Source: Stercorarius parasiticus
Taxonomy: Eukaryota; Chordata; Aves; Charadriiformes; Stercorariidae
Direction: 5' to 3'
DNA: 64,000 bases
NCBI GenBank assembly: GCA_013396915.1
Contig: VWZL01000675.1
Span: 167,302-231,301 of the forward strand
The translations under genes were made by a program, and so were the position numbers. Shown here in pieces: positions 46,201-54,457 of the stretch. A model generated the notes under the pieces. It saw nothing but the letters and a program-made list of their open reading frames with translations. It ran no database searches and was not told where the DNA came from. Every line of letters begins with the position of its first letter. Within the stretch, counting starts at the first letter, position 1.

Positions 46201-47261
46201 AAAGGATGTTCAAGAACCTGAGCTTCAACTTCCTGAAAGGCATCACAAATAACCCAAAACCTTCCGAGAAGATTCACTGGTTGATTTAAAATCTGAAATT
46301 CTCCTTTATTTTGAAGTCTCTTCCCTGGTAGCTGTCTCTCGGTATCCAGCTCTGCTTATTTGTCTCCTTTAAACCAATCTTACAAATGTCCCATGAGGTT
46401 CAAAAGCGACTGCACCAAACTGTTCTCAGCTGGATCTGATTGTTTGTACCTAATGCAAAGGTTTTTTTGTAAAAGCCAACATACATAAGTTATATGAAAT
46501 TACATGAAAATCCCCAGCCATGCCACTGCTGGATCCGTATTCTTACTGCAAAAGAGAATCTGTTAAATAAGAAGAATAAAGTACCAATAAGTCATTGCCT
46601 CTTACTGTTTTAAGTTCGATACCGCCTCTCCTCTGTTTTCTAAGCACAGTGCTGAGTGAGGAGCAGGACGCGTGTGTGCTGCGGGTTCCTGTGCGTGCCA
46701 AAGCGTGTGCGTGCGGGCCATGCGGGCAGGACGGCAGGATGGGCTGGAGTGCAGCAGGGGTCAGCCAGCAGCACCCACCAAGACGCTCCGGTTTGGTGAG
46801 GGTTTGGGGTGCAGCTGCCTGGCCTGAGCCTGTGCCTTGTGCCCGTACCTCGGGTGTAGGGTAGTGCATCTCCATTTACATCTTAGTACTTCAAAGCAAG
46901 TTCTGAACTGTTTGAAACAGATGTTTGTTTAATCCCATTGAGAGGAAATCTTTCCTCCCTGCGCAGGATACCCCCCCTCCTCCCATTTCAAATAGCATTT
47001 GTTGCTGAATTTTGACATTTGTTCTTTCTTCTTTAGGATGGACGGAGCCCACGTCCTATTCCTCTGCCTGGGTACGAAGTCAGTTTACCAGGTTCTGGTG
47101 AGAAGTTTGAAGTGAAGCATGTTTTTAAGCTTTGCCAGTCCCAGCAAACTCTGTATTTCAGTGCAGAAGATGAAGAACTGCAGATGAAATGGATGGAAAT
47201 TCTCACCAAAGCAGCCAAAGGGGAAACTGAAGGTACAGCTGAAGGGCTCAGCAACCCATAG
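3664..47261 (+). CDS. FGD3: FGD3, FYVE/RhoGEF/PH domain protein (spliced, 16 exons from this ATG)
   Basis: FGD proteins are guanine nucleotide exchange factors of the Rho family, best known for acting on Cdc42 and linking it to actin and membranes. The joined exons give 762 codons, close to human FGD3 (about 725). Domain order is acidic N-terminus, DH (about residues 190-373, with [12 protein letters not shown] and the [13 protein letters not shown] helix), PH1 (about 403-505), FYVE (about 568-625, eight Cys ligands) and PH2 (about 656-755). The paralogue call rests on FGD3-like blocks: [13 protein letters not shown] near the N-terminus, GIFSNISSI in [16 protein letters not shown] before PH1, and RDKEKQ just before the FYVE cysteines, where FGD1 and FGD4 differ. 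The ATG at 3664 has A at -3 and G at +4, and MEPGLDSS resembles the known FGD3 start. The upstream frame stays open into another exon, so this may not be the only start. Every exon joins in phase with no frameshift. Confidence 0.95.
5075..5096 (-). other. G-quadruplex-type tract on the minus strand
   Basis: The + strand has C-runs of 7, 5, 3 and 4 split by single bases. The minus strand therefore has four G-runs with one-base loops, the tightest quadruplex pattern in the window. Confidence 0.6.
5855..6150 (-). mobile_element. CR1 LINE 3' fragment with internal deletion
   Basis: Read on the minus strand, this gives CR1 reverse transcriptase C-terminal remnants: [39 protein letters not shown], then an abrupt jump to [14 protein letters not shown] and the 3' end with ATTCTGTG at 5855. 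The segment normally between these blocks is missing. It is truncated at the 5' end near 6150. It is not functional. Confidence 0.9.
11820..11909 (+). CDS. FGD3: FGD3 exon, start of DH domain
   Basis: This 90-nt exon is in phase 0 at both ends. The acceptor is TTTTTCAG and the donor CAG|GTAATG. It codes for residues 184-213, including [19 protein letters not shown]. This is conserved region 1 of the DH domain, whose Glu residues usually contact the GTPase switch I region. Confidence 0.95.
11910..13119. other. FGD3 intron
   Basis: Nothing recognised apart from a T-run near 12320. Ends TCTCATGCAG. Confidence 0.8.
13120..13256 (+). CDS. FGD3: FGD3 exon, DH domain
   Basis: It codes for residues 214-258 plus two bases of Trp259, from VFCTKL through GIFSNISSI to KTRITQEW. 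The acceptor is CATGCAG. The donor is the weak GTGGGT at 13257, chosen because only this site keeps the frame with the next exon (W-N-V-N-P-R-L, matching the family). A better-looking GTAACC lies four bases further on but would shift the frame. Confidence 0.92.
13257..14989. other. FGD3 intron
   Basis: Begins with two candidate donors four bases apart (13257 and 13261). No repeat or exon is seen inside it. Confidence 0.8.
14990..15146 (+). CDS. FGD3: FGD3 exon, DH domain
   Basis: It codes for the end of Trp259 and residues 260-311. The sequence includes [20 protein letters not shown] and ends FKDVVQNIQ. The acceptor is TCCTGTAG and the donor a strong CAG|GTAAGT, ending in phase 0. Confidence 0.95.
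16869..17137 (+). mobile_element. CR1 LINE 3' end
   Basis: Starts in the RT C-terminal region ([20 protein letters not shown]) and runs through [20 protein letters not shown] to the 3' tail with ATTCTGTG. It is heavily 5' truncated and lies in the same orientation as FGD3. No clear flanking duplication is seen. Confidence 0.93.
18461..19022 (+). mobile_element. CR1 LINE fragment interrupted by an N
   Basis: The left part has CR1 RT sequence (for example [20 protein letters not shown] and [16 protein letters not shown]). After the N at 18845 it resumes at the far C-terminal part ([13 protein letters not shown], out of place) and ends in a GATTCTATGAT tail. About 300 bases of usual CR1 sequence are absent at the N. 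Confidence 0.9.
18845..18845. other. Single-base assembly gap
   Basis: One N sits exactly at a discontinuity inside a CR1 copy. It may stand for a gap of unknown size. Confidence 0.8.
19145..19283 (+). CDS. FGD3: FGD3 exon, DH core helix
   Basis: It codes for residues 312-357 and the first base of Lys358. It contains [13 protein letters not shown] and [16 protein letters not shown], the most conserved helix of DH domains. It starts KQEV after an ACAG|AAG acceptor, a NAGNAG tandem site. The donor GAAA|GTACAT is weak. A CR1 copy ends about 120 bases upstream. Confidence 0.95.
19284..20106. other. FGD3 intron
   Basis: Short AT-rich intron with a weak donor (GTACAT) and no recognised repeat. 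Confidence 0.8.
20107..20165 (+). CDS. FGD3: FGD3 exon, DH domain
   Basis: This 59-nt exon completes Lys358 and codes for [19 protein letters not shown] (359-377). The acceptor is TTTGCAG and the donor ATG|GTGAGT. It was found by extending the family alignment across the phase-1 junction and is too short to stand out as an ORF. Confidence 0.94.
20919..20994 (+). repeat. 38-bp tandem duplication (two units)
   Basis: Units 20919-20956 and 20957-20994 differ at only a few bases. Each contains GTGTATTTTCAG, an acceptor-like motif. Confidence 0.9.
21384..21490. promoter_or_regulatory. Intronic CpG cluster
   Basis: Thirteen CpG dinucleotides in about 107 bases, unlike the surrounding CpG-poor intron. 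Possible unmethylated regulatory site or minor promoter. No TATA box or start is identifiable. Confidence 0.35.
21712..21764. repeat. GTTT/GGTTT-rich low-complexity tract
   Basis: Repeated TTTGG and TTTG units on the + strand merge into a T-run. Confidence 0.8.
22279..22310. repeat. Perfect 13-bp inverted repeat, 6-nt loop
   Basis: TATAGTAAGCACT, loop TGCTGC, then AGTGCTTACTATA. Pairing stops at once outside the arms. Confidence 0.95.
23118..23264 (+). CDS. FGD3: FGD3 exon, DH-PH1 link
   Basis: It codes for residues 378-426, from [18 protein letters not shown] through [16 protein letters not shown] to DRYLFL. This is the last DH helix and the first strands of PH1. The acceptor is TTTGCAG and the donor CTG|GTGAGT. 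It is in phase 0 at both ends. Confidence 0.95.
23265..23834. other. FGD3 intron
   Basis: Short intron with nothing recognised. Ends CCCTTGTTACAG. Confidence 0.8.
23835..23927 (+). CDS. FGD3: FGD3 exon, PH1
   Basis: It codes for residues 427-457 ([14 protein letters not shown], then [16 protein letters not shown]), the middle strands of PH1. The acceptor is TTACAG. The donor CTGCAG|GTTTGC is weak for its intron side. Phase is 0 at both ends. Confidence 0.95.
23928..24388. other. FGD3 intron
   Basis: Short intron with an AT-rich patch near 24000-24050. No repeat or exon is recognised. Confidence 0.8.
24389..24468 (+). CDS. FGD3: FGD3 exon, PH1
   Basis: It codes for residues 458-483 and two bases of Arg484. 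The sequence [17 protein letters not shown] is followed by KKRSLELQA. The acceptor is TTTTACAG and the donor CCAG|GTATGG. Confidence 0.95.
24469..24876. other. FGD3 intron
   Basis: Short AT-rich intron with nothing recognised. Confidence 0.8.
24877..24907 (+). CDS. FGD3: FGD3 micro-exon, PH1 C-terminal helix
   Basis: This exon of only 31 nt completes Arg484 and codes for [10 protein letters not shown] (485-494), with the invariant Trp of the PH C-terminal helix. The acceptor is TTTTAACAG. The donor CAG|GTTAAT is weak. The frame matches both neighbours. Confidence 0.94.
24908..25678. other. FGD3 intron with a CR1 end
   Basis: A moderately GC-rich block (about 24990-25200) of unknown origin is followed by a sense CR1 3' end. 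Confidence 0.8.
25206..25434 (+). mobile_element. CR1 LINE 3' end
   Basis: Matches the CR1 C-terminal region and 3' tail: AGGAAGTTCCGATCAAAT, then GAGGTTGTGGAGTCCCCTTC and GGTCCTTTCCAACTCTG, ending in ATTCTGTGATTC. It is 5' truncated and in sense orientation to FGD3. Confidence 0.9.
25679..25780 (+). CDS. FGD3: FGD3 exon, end of PH1
   Basis: It codes for residues 495-528 ([19 protein letters not shown], then an acidic EEEHLPDSS). The acceptor is TGTCTCAG and the donor TCA|GTAAGT. Phase is 0 at both ends. A CR1 3' end lies about 245 bases upstream in the intron. Confidence 0.95.
29356..29757 (+). mobile_element. CR1 LINE copy containing an assembly gap
   Basis: The left part carries CR1 RT sequence ([20 protein letters not shown] and [17 protein letters not shown]). 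After the Ns it resumes at [20 protein letters not shown] and ends in ATTCTGTAATTCTGTG. TTTATGAAGAG lies at both ends (29345-29355 and 29763-29773). Confidence 0.92.
29545..29610. other. Assembly gap, 66 Ns
   Basis: Run of N inside the CR1 copy. The usual CR1 sequence between the flanks is several hundred bases, so the stated length probably understates the gap. Confidence 0.9.
30140..30202 (+). CDS. FGD3: FGD3 linker exon between PH1 and FYVE
   Basis: This 63-nt symmetric exon codes for residues 529-549, a Ser-rich then Gly-rich linker ([17 protein letters not shown]). The acceptor is TTCCCTCAG and the donor GGG|GTAAGT. The match to FGD3 is loose here because the linker evolves fast, but position and phase fit. 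Skipping it would keep the frame. Confidence 0.85.
30203..36224. other. FGD3 intron, 6 kb
   Basis: No repeat family is recognised. It has scattered small ORFs on both strands without family content (for example 33567-33938 + and 31729-32055 -). A CpG-retaining stretch at about 34160-34500 may be regulatory. A T-run precedes the FYVE exon. Confidence 0.8.
36225..36347 (+). CDS. FGD3: FGD3 exon, first half of FYVE zinc finger
   Basis: It codes for residues 550-590: [11 protein letters not shown] with the first two Cys ligands, then [17 protein letters not shown] with the basic phosphoinositide-binding patch and ligands three and four. The WxxD motif of classical FYVE domains is missing, as is usual in this family. 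The patch is RRHHCK rather than RKHHCR. The acceptor follows a T-run (TTTCAG) and the donor is GCA|GTAAGT. Confidence 0.96.
36348..38174. other. FGD3 intron
   Basis: AT-rich with several TAAT motifs and an exact octamer at 37914. No repeat is recognised. Confidence 0.8.
37914..37921 (+). promoter_or_regulatory. Octamer motif ATTTGCAT
   Basis: Exact POU-domain consensus within a TAAT-rich stretch of the intron. A single motif is weak evidence. Confidence 0.3.
38175..38327 (+). CDS. FGD3: FGD3 exon, second half of FYVE
   Basis: It codes for residues 591-641. VICAKCSEF and NRVCKECF supply the last four Cys ligands and the RVC motif, followed by a linker ending KKRLAAE. The acceptor is TTACAG and the donor GAG|GTACAA. 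Reading through the donor would add 11 residues before a stop at 38361, giving a form without PH2 if the intron were retained. Confidence 0.95.
38328..40752. other. FGD3 intron
   Basis: T-runs near 38380 and 38608, and small ORFs such as 39109-39492 on the minus strand with no recognised content. Confidence 0.8.
40753..40893 (+). CDS. FGD3: FGD3 exon, first half of PH2
   Basis: It codes for residues 642-688 ([20 protein letters not shown], then [12 protein letters not shown]), the first strands of PH2. The acceptor follows a long T/C tract (CATCCAG|AAG) and is a NAGNAG site. The donor is CAG|GTAAAA. Phase is 0 at both ends. Confidence 0.94.
40894..47036. other. FGD3 last intron, 6.1 kb
   Basis: No repeat family is recognised. 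A CpG-rich patch (about 46668-46860) lies shortly before the last exon. Confidence 0.8.
47037..47261 (+). CDS. FGD3: FGD3 last coding exon, end of PH2 and stop
   Basis: It codes for residues 689-762 and a TAG stop at 47259-47261. The sequence starts [15 protein letters not shown], then [20 protein letters not shown] and the closing PH helix [13 protein letters not shown]. The tail [11 protein letters not shown] ends close to the family's usual C-terminus. The acceptor is TTCTTTAG. Confidence 0.95.
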   Translation, partial: DGRSPRPIPLPGYEVSLPGSGEKFEVKHVFKLCQSQQTLYFSAEDEELQMKWMEILTKAAKGETEGTAEGLSNP

Positions 47262-48015
47262 AGCAAGTTCCATTTAGTTTCTTTCCTACATGCTATAAAC
47301 CATCACTTGAATTTGGTATTCATGGCACTTTGGAATCTGTATGGCTTTATATCTTCATGTGTCTGCATAGGAAATTCAGTGGTTTCTCTCCTTTTATTGT
47401 ACATTTCTCACGTACAGTAGTTACCTGGCATATATTATGTTAAAGGAAAAGGTAGTTGTAGTTGTTGGTGGTGTCGATGCTGGTTTTAAAACAAAAGACA
47501 AGGAGAAAAGCATTAATTTTAACAAAGGTAATGGAAAACCATCGGTCTCTTGTTTTCCTCAATGTATATTTTCCAGTCCTTTTGATTGCTGTTCAGTGCA
47601 GGATGTGTATAGTCTGTGATTAGTTCTATAAATGCTGCCTTTTAAGTTAAATGTTGTAAAGGCTTGTGCTGGCCACTGACATTCCGTTCTCTGTCCTTTC
47701 CCTCCTGGTAAAAGGTCTTTGTGAAGTGTGAGCAATGTACTCAGTATTTTCCCTTTGCTAAAACTATGTCTCTGCTATTTTGAGATGACCTGTTCACAAG
47801 ACAAATACTGCAGAAGGGACTTCTAAAAATGACTGCACACCATGCAGAAAAGAACATTAAGAAGCCTCATTGATTTTAAGCATTTATAATATTGTTTTGT
47901 CTTCTTTTGAAACCAATACCTTCCTTCCTTCTATTTGAACCCATTTTGATGTAAGTGAACGAACGTTTTATACTGCAAACTGGGTTATGATCAATAAACA
48001 AGAACATTTTTAGTA
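47262..48015 (+). other. FGD3: FGD3 3' UTR (proposed)
   Basis: The AT-rich sequence after the stop has no further coding match. The first AATAAA is followed about 35-55 bases later by a T/GT-rich stretch, so cleavage near 48015 is plausible. The true end could be any of the later signals. Confidence 0.55.
47993..47998 (+). terminator. Polyadenylation signal AATAAA (first)
   Basis: Canonical AATAAA about 730 bases after the FGD3 stop, with a downstream T/GT-rich element (TTCTTTGTTGTATTGG). Confidence 0.55.
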
Positions 48016-48255
48016 CACACAGTACAAAAAGGTGACTTCTTTGTTGTATTGGTTAATTTAAAAGTGACCTAGGATTTATTTATATAATTTGTAAATAATG
48101 TTTCATAACTATTTTAAGAATTTTTAAAAGATCTCAGCTAATTAACAGGATTTAGTGCATAGAATAAGAGATATTTGTATGAACTGAATTTGTAATTTAA
48201 TTTTCCTGTTTACCTGTATTTGTCTTATTTTCAAACATAAGTGCTTATCTATTTA

Positions 48256-48261
48256 AATAAA
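48256..48261 (+). terminator. Polyadenylation signal AATAAA (second)
   Basis: Canonical hexamer in AT-rich DNA about 1 kb after the stop, a candidate distal site. A genomic A-run begins about 75 bases later. Confidence 0.35.
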
Positions 48262-48334
48262 AATTCATGCAGTTAACTCCTGAGCCAGATTTCCAAGGCA
48301 CAGCAAGCTTTAGGTCAACATTTAATATAGGTTT

Positions 48335-48378
48335 AAAAAAAAAAAAAAAAAACACCACAAAACAAACAACAAAAAAAG
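48335..48378 (+). repeat. A-rich tract
   Basis: Eighteen As followed by CACCACAAAACAAACAAC and more As. Simple A-rich sequence downstream of FGD3. Confidence 0.9.
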
Positions 48379-48426
48379 GCATGTCTCTTCTTAGTGATAG
48401 TAAGCCTGTAGTACCGATAAAAATTA

Positions 48427-48432
48427 AATAAA
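48427..48432 (+). terminator. Polyadenylation signal AATAAA (third)
   Basis: Canonical hexamer followed within about 50 bases by TGTTTTAACTTTTATTT, a U/GU-rich stretch. A candidate most distal FGD3 end. Confidence 0.35.
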
Positions 48433-48439
48433 ATCTGTC

Positions 48440-51400
48440 ACAGTATTGTATTTTTAAATGGTTTGTTTTAACTTTTATTTCCTCTTCAGCCTTCTACATT
48501 TTCTGATAGTGGTAGAAAGAAAGAGCTGCTCCATACAGCCAGAGTTTGTTAGAATTGTTGAAAATTAGTGAGTATCAGTGAGTATTTTTCTTATCTACAG
48601 AAAAGGATTCATTTTTTTCCTTGTTTGGAGTTTGGGGTTTTTTTACAGTGGTGTAATAAATTGTATACCTGAAGTCCATGGTGCTAAAAATTAGGAGCCA
48701 TGTATTTAATTAGCTACTGGTAAAATTTCATGACACTTGCATCTTCCCTCTCCTCCCTGCCTTCCCCCTCCCACCCCATCCCGTTTGCATGAAAAAGAAT
48801 AACAGTTATCATATAGTTCATGGAAATTAATTCATTTCAGTGTGTGGTATTTCCTCCCCCAAGCTTCACTGAAAATGTAACAATGTAGAATGCTGGCCTT
48901 GAAAATTTACACATTTTGTAATATTTCTGGGTTTGGGTTGTTTTGTTTGGGTTTTTTTAAAAGTTTTTCCTTTATTTCTCCACTTGCTTTGTTCTTTGGA
49001 AGGGAGAATGGTAAACCAAAACAAAATTAATGCACCTTAACACATCTTTCATTTTCGATTTTTATTAACCAAGAAAAATGTTTAGCACACGTTTTTTGAA
49101 GGTTTTCTCCATTTTGTTCTTTTTTTATAAATAAGTATGTCAAAATGTACGTATGATCATTTTATATTCCTCAGTTCACCTTCTTTCAAAAAAACAATTA
49201 CAGAAAATATGTGTAGTGTAGCTGGAATGATAACACACGATGGCACCCCTGGGCATTTGTGTCACGGTTCCCAGGCAGCAACTTCTTCCCCAGCATATCT
49301 TTCCACTTTCAGGGGACGCGGCAAGGAACCTGCCTGGGGAATCTCTGCTTTATGACTAAGACCCAAACCATCAAGAGCTTTTATAGTTTAAAGGCAGCAA
49401 CTTAAACCTTGTCTGGAAAACTAATACAAATCCGTTGCAGATCCCAGAGCTCTGCTCATGTTTGATGGAGTATGAAAATGCTCAGCCCAGAGCCTAAAAC
49501 GAAACAGCTACTGGTGTTGCAGATTGGGGTCAGTCATGGTCAGCAATGTGACTGTTCTCCAGATCAGCGGTGCTTCTCCAATAGACTCGTCTATTACCTT
49601 CTTTCAAAGCCTGATTTAGCCCCCGGTGAAGTTGAGGGAACTCTCTGTTGACCACAGTTGCATTGCAGTGAGCTACCTCTCATCCTTTTTGAGGCGTTAT
49701 TCAGGCTTTGGATTATTCTTTCCTGTTCTTGGGACGCATGTGTCGTTTACATAAATGAGTTCAGTGAAACAAAGTTTGAGAACATGATCCTGGGAGATGA
49801 ATCTTTCAAAGCATCTGAATGCACATATTTTAAGGATACAGGGAATAATCACTTCAGACTTCCTTGAATCCTGGTTAATTCATGTATCCTGCCACGTCAA
49901 GGAAATAAGCTACTCTTTTCATTTTTATTTTTTCTCTCTTTTTTTTTTTTTTTAAACTTATGAACCCAAAAGAGGGCCTAAGATGATGGCAATCTAGTTC
50001 ACATGATGATAAACAGGTGTGCCAAAATTGCAGTCAGCAAAGCCAAGGAGGGGTCCCTGAACTTCCCAAATCTGCGTTCTCCCCGTTTACTTTTATCGCT
50101 GTGCACTCAAATTCTAAACCCTAGTTGTTCCCTGGCTTGCAAATCGATGGGACTTGGGAGTGCTGTGGGGAAAGCATCAGTGAGAGCCTCCTCTCGCGTG
50201 ATGCTCTTGCTGGGCACGTGGGTTTGGTTGCTGTCGGAGTCACGGTGCTGCTTATATGAAGCTGTACTCAGCCTCATTCTTATTTTCTGTTGATGAAACC
50301 AGAATATTACATTTAAATGACCCATTGAGAAACACACAGTATTGGTCAGTGAGATGAGGGAGATGGCGATCAGTCTTTAGTGTTGGAAAGCAAAAGAATC
50401 TGCAAAGACAAGTGCATACGCTTCACTTCATGGAGTCTCTCCATTGCTGTCTATGGAACAAGGCAAAGCATGTGGAAAAACCTCTGCAGTGTTGTGACTG
50501 GGTAAGAAGCAATTCAAATGAACTCTACAGGCAAAGGCTATAAAACTAAGAGCTAGCTTCTTAGTTTTAGCCTTTACTTTTGTACTGTCGTTTCTGTCTC
50601 TAATATTTTACAGATCTATTAGATGTGTACTTACTCCCACAAATAATTGCATATGTGAAAGAGGGAAATTTTATTGTGTTTTAGCTATTTATTCATATAG
50701 AACAGACGGGTATGGTACAGAAACGTCCCAACACTTTCTCCGATCATTGCATGGTTTTTTTGTTGAATTCGCACGGATTTTGAAAATACCATGTCAGTTC
50801 AGACCAACCTTCCATACAAATGCGTTTTTCATGAACCCAGAGGTGTATCTGGCATATTTGTCTCCAAGAGCCACATGAAATATAAAGAAAGGTTTCTTGT
50901 GTCTTTGAAGTTCTGTAGTTCCAGTTGTCCTTCCAGTAAATCAATTACATCAACGGCTCAGTCATATGGAGCTGAGTATCTTGGAGGTGGGAGATACAAT
51001 TGTCAGGATTTTTTTGGAATAGTTTAGAAAAGGAGAAGGAGGTCTCTTGCTTCTCATACAGGACACTGGATTTCCAGCATTTTGGCTATTAATGGAAAAG
51101 AACTTAGGTCAAATGATAAAGCTGAAAGTGTTATTTTATTCTGAAAGAACTATGTTACATTGGTTTTGATCCAGCTCTGAGATTAATCGAGTATCTTTCT
51201 TCATTTATTTCATTTGTTCAAAAAAAGACAATCAAGTCATTGGTTTAACAGGCACTTATCAAGGTATAAAGTGAGCTCCAAGACATGAAGAGGTAAATAT
51301 TACCTATTAGTAGATCTTATTCAGACGAAAGGCGGCAGTGCTTGTTTCTAGTTCTTTGGGATGACGTAACAAGCGATAAGGAGTTTTCTTGCCTATTTTG

Positions 51401-53942
51401 CATCCTGGCATAGTTTCCCAGAAACAGCTGCCGGGCAATACTGAAACTGTAGGTTAAAGCTGGCGGTTAACCTATCTGACAGCCGCTTTACTTCCCTCCG
51501 GGTCTGTCACCAGCAGCATGGAACGTTTAGCTGCTATATAGAAATGACTGCATATCCTGTAAACAAGTGCCTTCCTTTTTTACATACCTACCATTTCTCT
51601 TTTTCTGTTCTTCAATCCATATGGGGCCTGGCAAGGTTTTTCCTTTGGCTTGCACTTTTGTCTGGGTTTTCACTCGTCTGGGCACTCTGCAGGCCCAGGG
51701 AAGCTTGACGGAGTTGAGTGATTGCATTTTGCTGTAAAATGAAATAGTGATAAACCAGGCTTTTCAGAAAGCAGTTGCTGGCTGTCCTCACAGATACTGT
51801 GCAATCTGTGATCACAGGAGATTAGACTAGAGGAAGAATTCCGTTTGGAGTCTCTGAAATAGAGTTTTGGGGAGCTATAACCAGCTTATGTGGATGACTT
51901 GCTCAAATGCAGCAAAATAAACTTAGCCATCTTAGAACTGCTGCTAGCATCAACAGTGTGAAAGACTGTTACTTAGCCATGTCTTGTCAAAGTGGTTCAA
52001 AATTCAAACCACAAATCCTCACCTGGAATAAATGATATTGACTTCGCCAATGCGTTTAAATGAACCTGGGATCTGGCCTGTGATGTTGATTTTATTTTTG
52101 ACCAACAGTACACTTCAAAAAAGCTTTTGCAGTACTTTTTGCCCCCCTATACTCTCTACACTGTCCCGCCCCAAAGAAAACTTTAAAAGCTAGTTTCAGA
52201 TGGGTACACTGATCAACAGTGTTCAGCTTGATAAGGAAATGAATGGAAACCCCAGCCATTTAAAGAGCCTCCGTGTGCCTGTGTCTGGACGACGCACGCT
52301 GCGATGGCAAGCTCTAATTTCCAAGTTCCACAATCTCTTTGTCGGGTGGACCTGCTTTGCTTGCAATTATGGAGTAACTTTCCGATGTTTCAGGAAGATG
52401 TTCTGCAGACATGGATGTTTCTTAGTTCCCTAGTTAGATCAAAGAGATTTCCTATGGTATGTAGCTAGTGTATTTGAGTCTGAAAAGGAATAATTGGTTA
52501 TCCCAGCATCTCAGAATGGGCAAGAATCCATCGAGACTTTTACACGATGTTACAAGAATTAGCCATTTGCTCTATAAGGTCTGGCGTTGTAGTGGTCTAT
52601 AAATTGCAAGAAGAGGTTAAACTTGAAAATACAAAGTTGTCCCACTTCTAGTGCTGAAGCAGATGCTTTCAGGTTCCAGGCTGAAGATGGTAATGTTTGG
52701 TGTGAAACTGGTGACAGCAAGTACCAGCTGACTTCTGAATTGGGTAAGAATAATTAAACGCTCTGTGTTGGCCTTGTACATGCATTGTTAACTTCACTCT
52801 CCACATAGGGCAGCATGTTTTGGCTGTGATAAAAGGCCCAGTGTTGACTCAGGTTATACTGAAGCTGTAAAGGGATCTCAGGACGTTTTAATTTTCAACA
52901 CTTTTTGAAGTTGCCCTTAACAGTTAGTAGTCTGGGTGCTTTGGGCAAACCTGGAAGCACTGGAATGTTTCCACGGGAAGATGTCTAAGGAATTCCGGTG
53001 CCATTGTGCTGTTCATAGGGTGGACAGTGCATTTAATTTTTTCACAGGGAAAATTGTACATTGGGTTTTTGTAAGTCCTTTTTAATTACAGTAAGTGCTG
53101 TTGAAACCACATCATGGAGAAAGGGAGAGAATTAAAATAGGAAAAGCTTTGTATGGAAAACAACATGAAAGGGGAAACTCGTGTGTATTGTACAAATGTT
53201 AGAGCTCAGTAGAACTTCAGGGATGGCGTATCAACAGCTGTGGAGAGACAGCAATAACATAATAGTTTTGGTAGTAAAATTGTGTATTACAGAGGAGAGA
53301 AAACCTGAAGCCTATTCCGTAGGCTGTGCCAGAGACACCCACTGCTAAAATAATGACGGGTCCTGTGCACGTCCAATTCACCGGAGAGGAGCTAGACCTA
53401 ATTCCAGAACTTGAGCACCCAGAGAGAGGGTATGGACCATGTGCTTGTCAGTTCATGTGAGGAAATCCCTTGTGATAGTCAAGCTGCAAATCCCTCTGTT
53501 AGCCAGTGTCAAGAAGCATCAAATTCTTGGAGCTGGGTCACAAAAGGTCTCCTTGAAGTCGCGTTAAGTGATGGTGTGGGATTGGATTGATTTGATCAAC
53601 CATAACAGGCATGTCTCTTTGGGTTTGGCAGAGTGTGTGACATGGTGCTGTGTCCATGTGTCCTGCTGTGTCAGTAAGAAGGGGACTTGCCATGTTGCTA
53701 CTGTTCATGAAAGCAAAGCTCAAAAGTAAGTGGCTGGTGCTCTCCTGCGAGCGAGGGAGGCGGTGGGGCTACGGTGTGTACAAAAGCAATGGGGCTGCGT
53801 TGTCTCTGCTAATGGAAAGGTTTCTGGTGAAGGGGAGATGGGGCATACCTGTGACCATCTGACAGTCTTTGCACAAAATGAGACAGTAGAGGATAACTTC
53901 CTCAGTTCTGTGGATCTGAATCCTCCCTGGAGGCAGCTTCAT
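48440..53942. other. Intergenic region downstream of FGD3
   Basis: I see no exon with a family match and no repeat that I can name. The sequence is AT-rich with short T-runs (for example near 49940) and small ORFs without content. Confidence 0.6.
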
Positions 53943-54457
53943 GGGCCCCTCTGTACAAGAGGGACATTGAAGTGCTGCAGCGGGTCCAGAGGAGAGCTAC
54001 CAAGCTGGTGAGGGGTCTGGAGACCAAGCCATATGAGGAGAGGCTGAGGGAACTGGGCATGTTGAGTTTGGAGAAGAGGCTGAGGGGAGACCTCATTGCC
54101 CTCTACAACTACCTGAAAGGAGGTTGTAGAGAGGTGGGTGTTGGCCTCTTCTCCCAGGTGAATAATGACAGGACCAGAGGAAATGGTCTGAAGTTGCGGC
54201 AGGGGAGGTTTAGATTAGATATTAGGAAGAATTACTTTACTGAAAGAGTGTTCAGGCACTGGAAGAGCTTGCCCAGGGAGGTGGTTGAGTCACCATCCCT
54301 AGAGGTATTTAAGAAACATGTAGATTTGGCACTTCAGGGCATGCTCTAGTGACGGAGATTGTAGGGGGGTTTTTTTTGTGTGTGTATGGTTGGACTCAGT
54401 GATCTCAAAGGTCCTTTCCAACCATGAAGATTCTATGATTCTATGATTGTATGATTC
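53943..54457 (+). mobile_element. CR1 LINE 3' half, longest copy in the window
   Basis: An open frame of 125 codons (53972-54349) holds CR1 RT C-terminal sequence: [16 protein letters not shown], then [16 protein letters not shown] and [19 protein letters not shown]. The 3' tail has ATTCTATG repeats, marking a different CR1 subfamily from the ATTCTGTG copies. It is 5' truncated and not autonomous. Confidence 0.94.
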
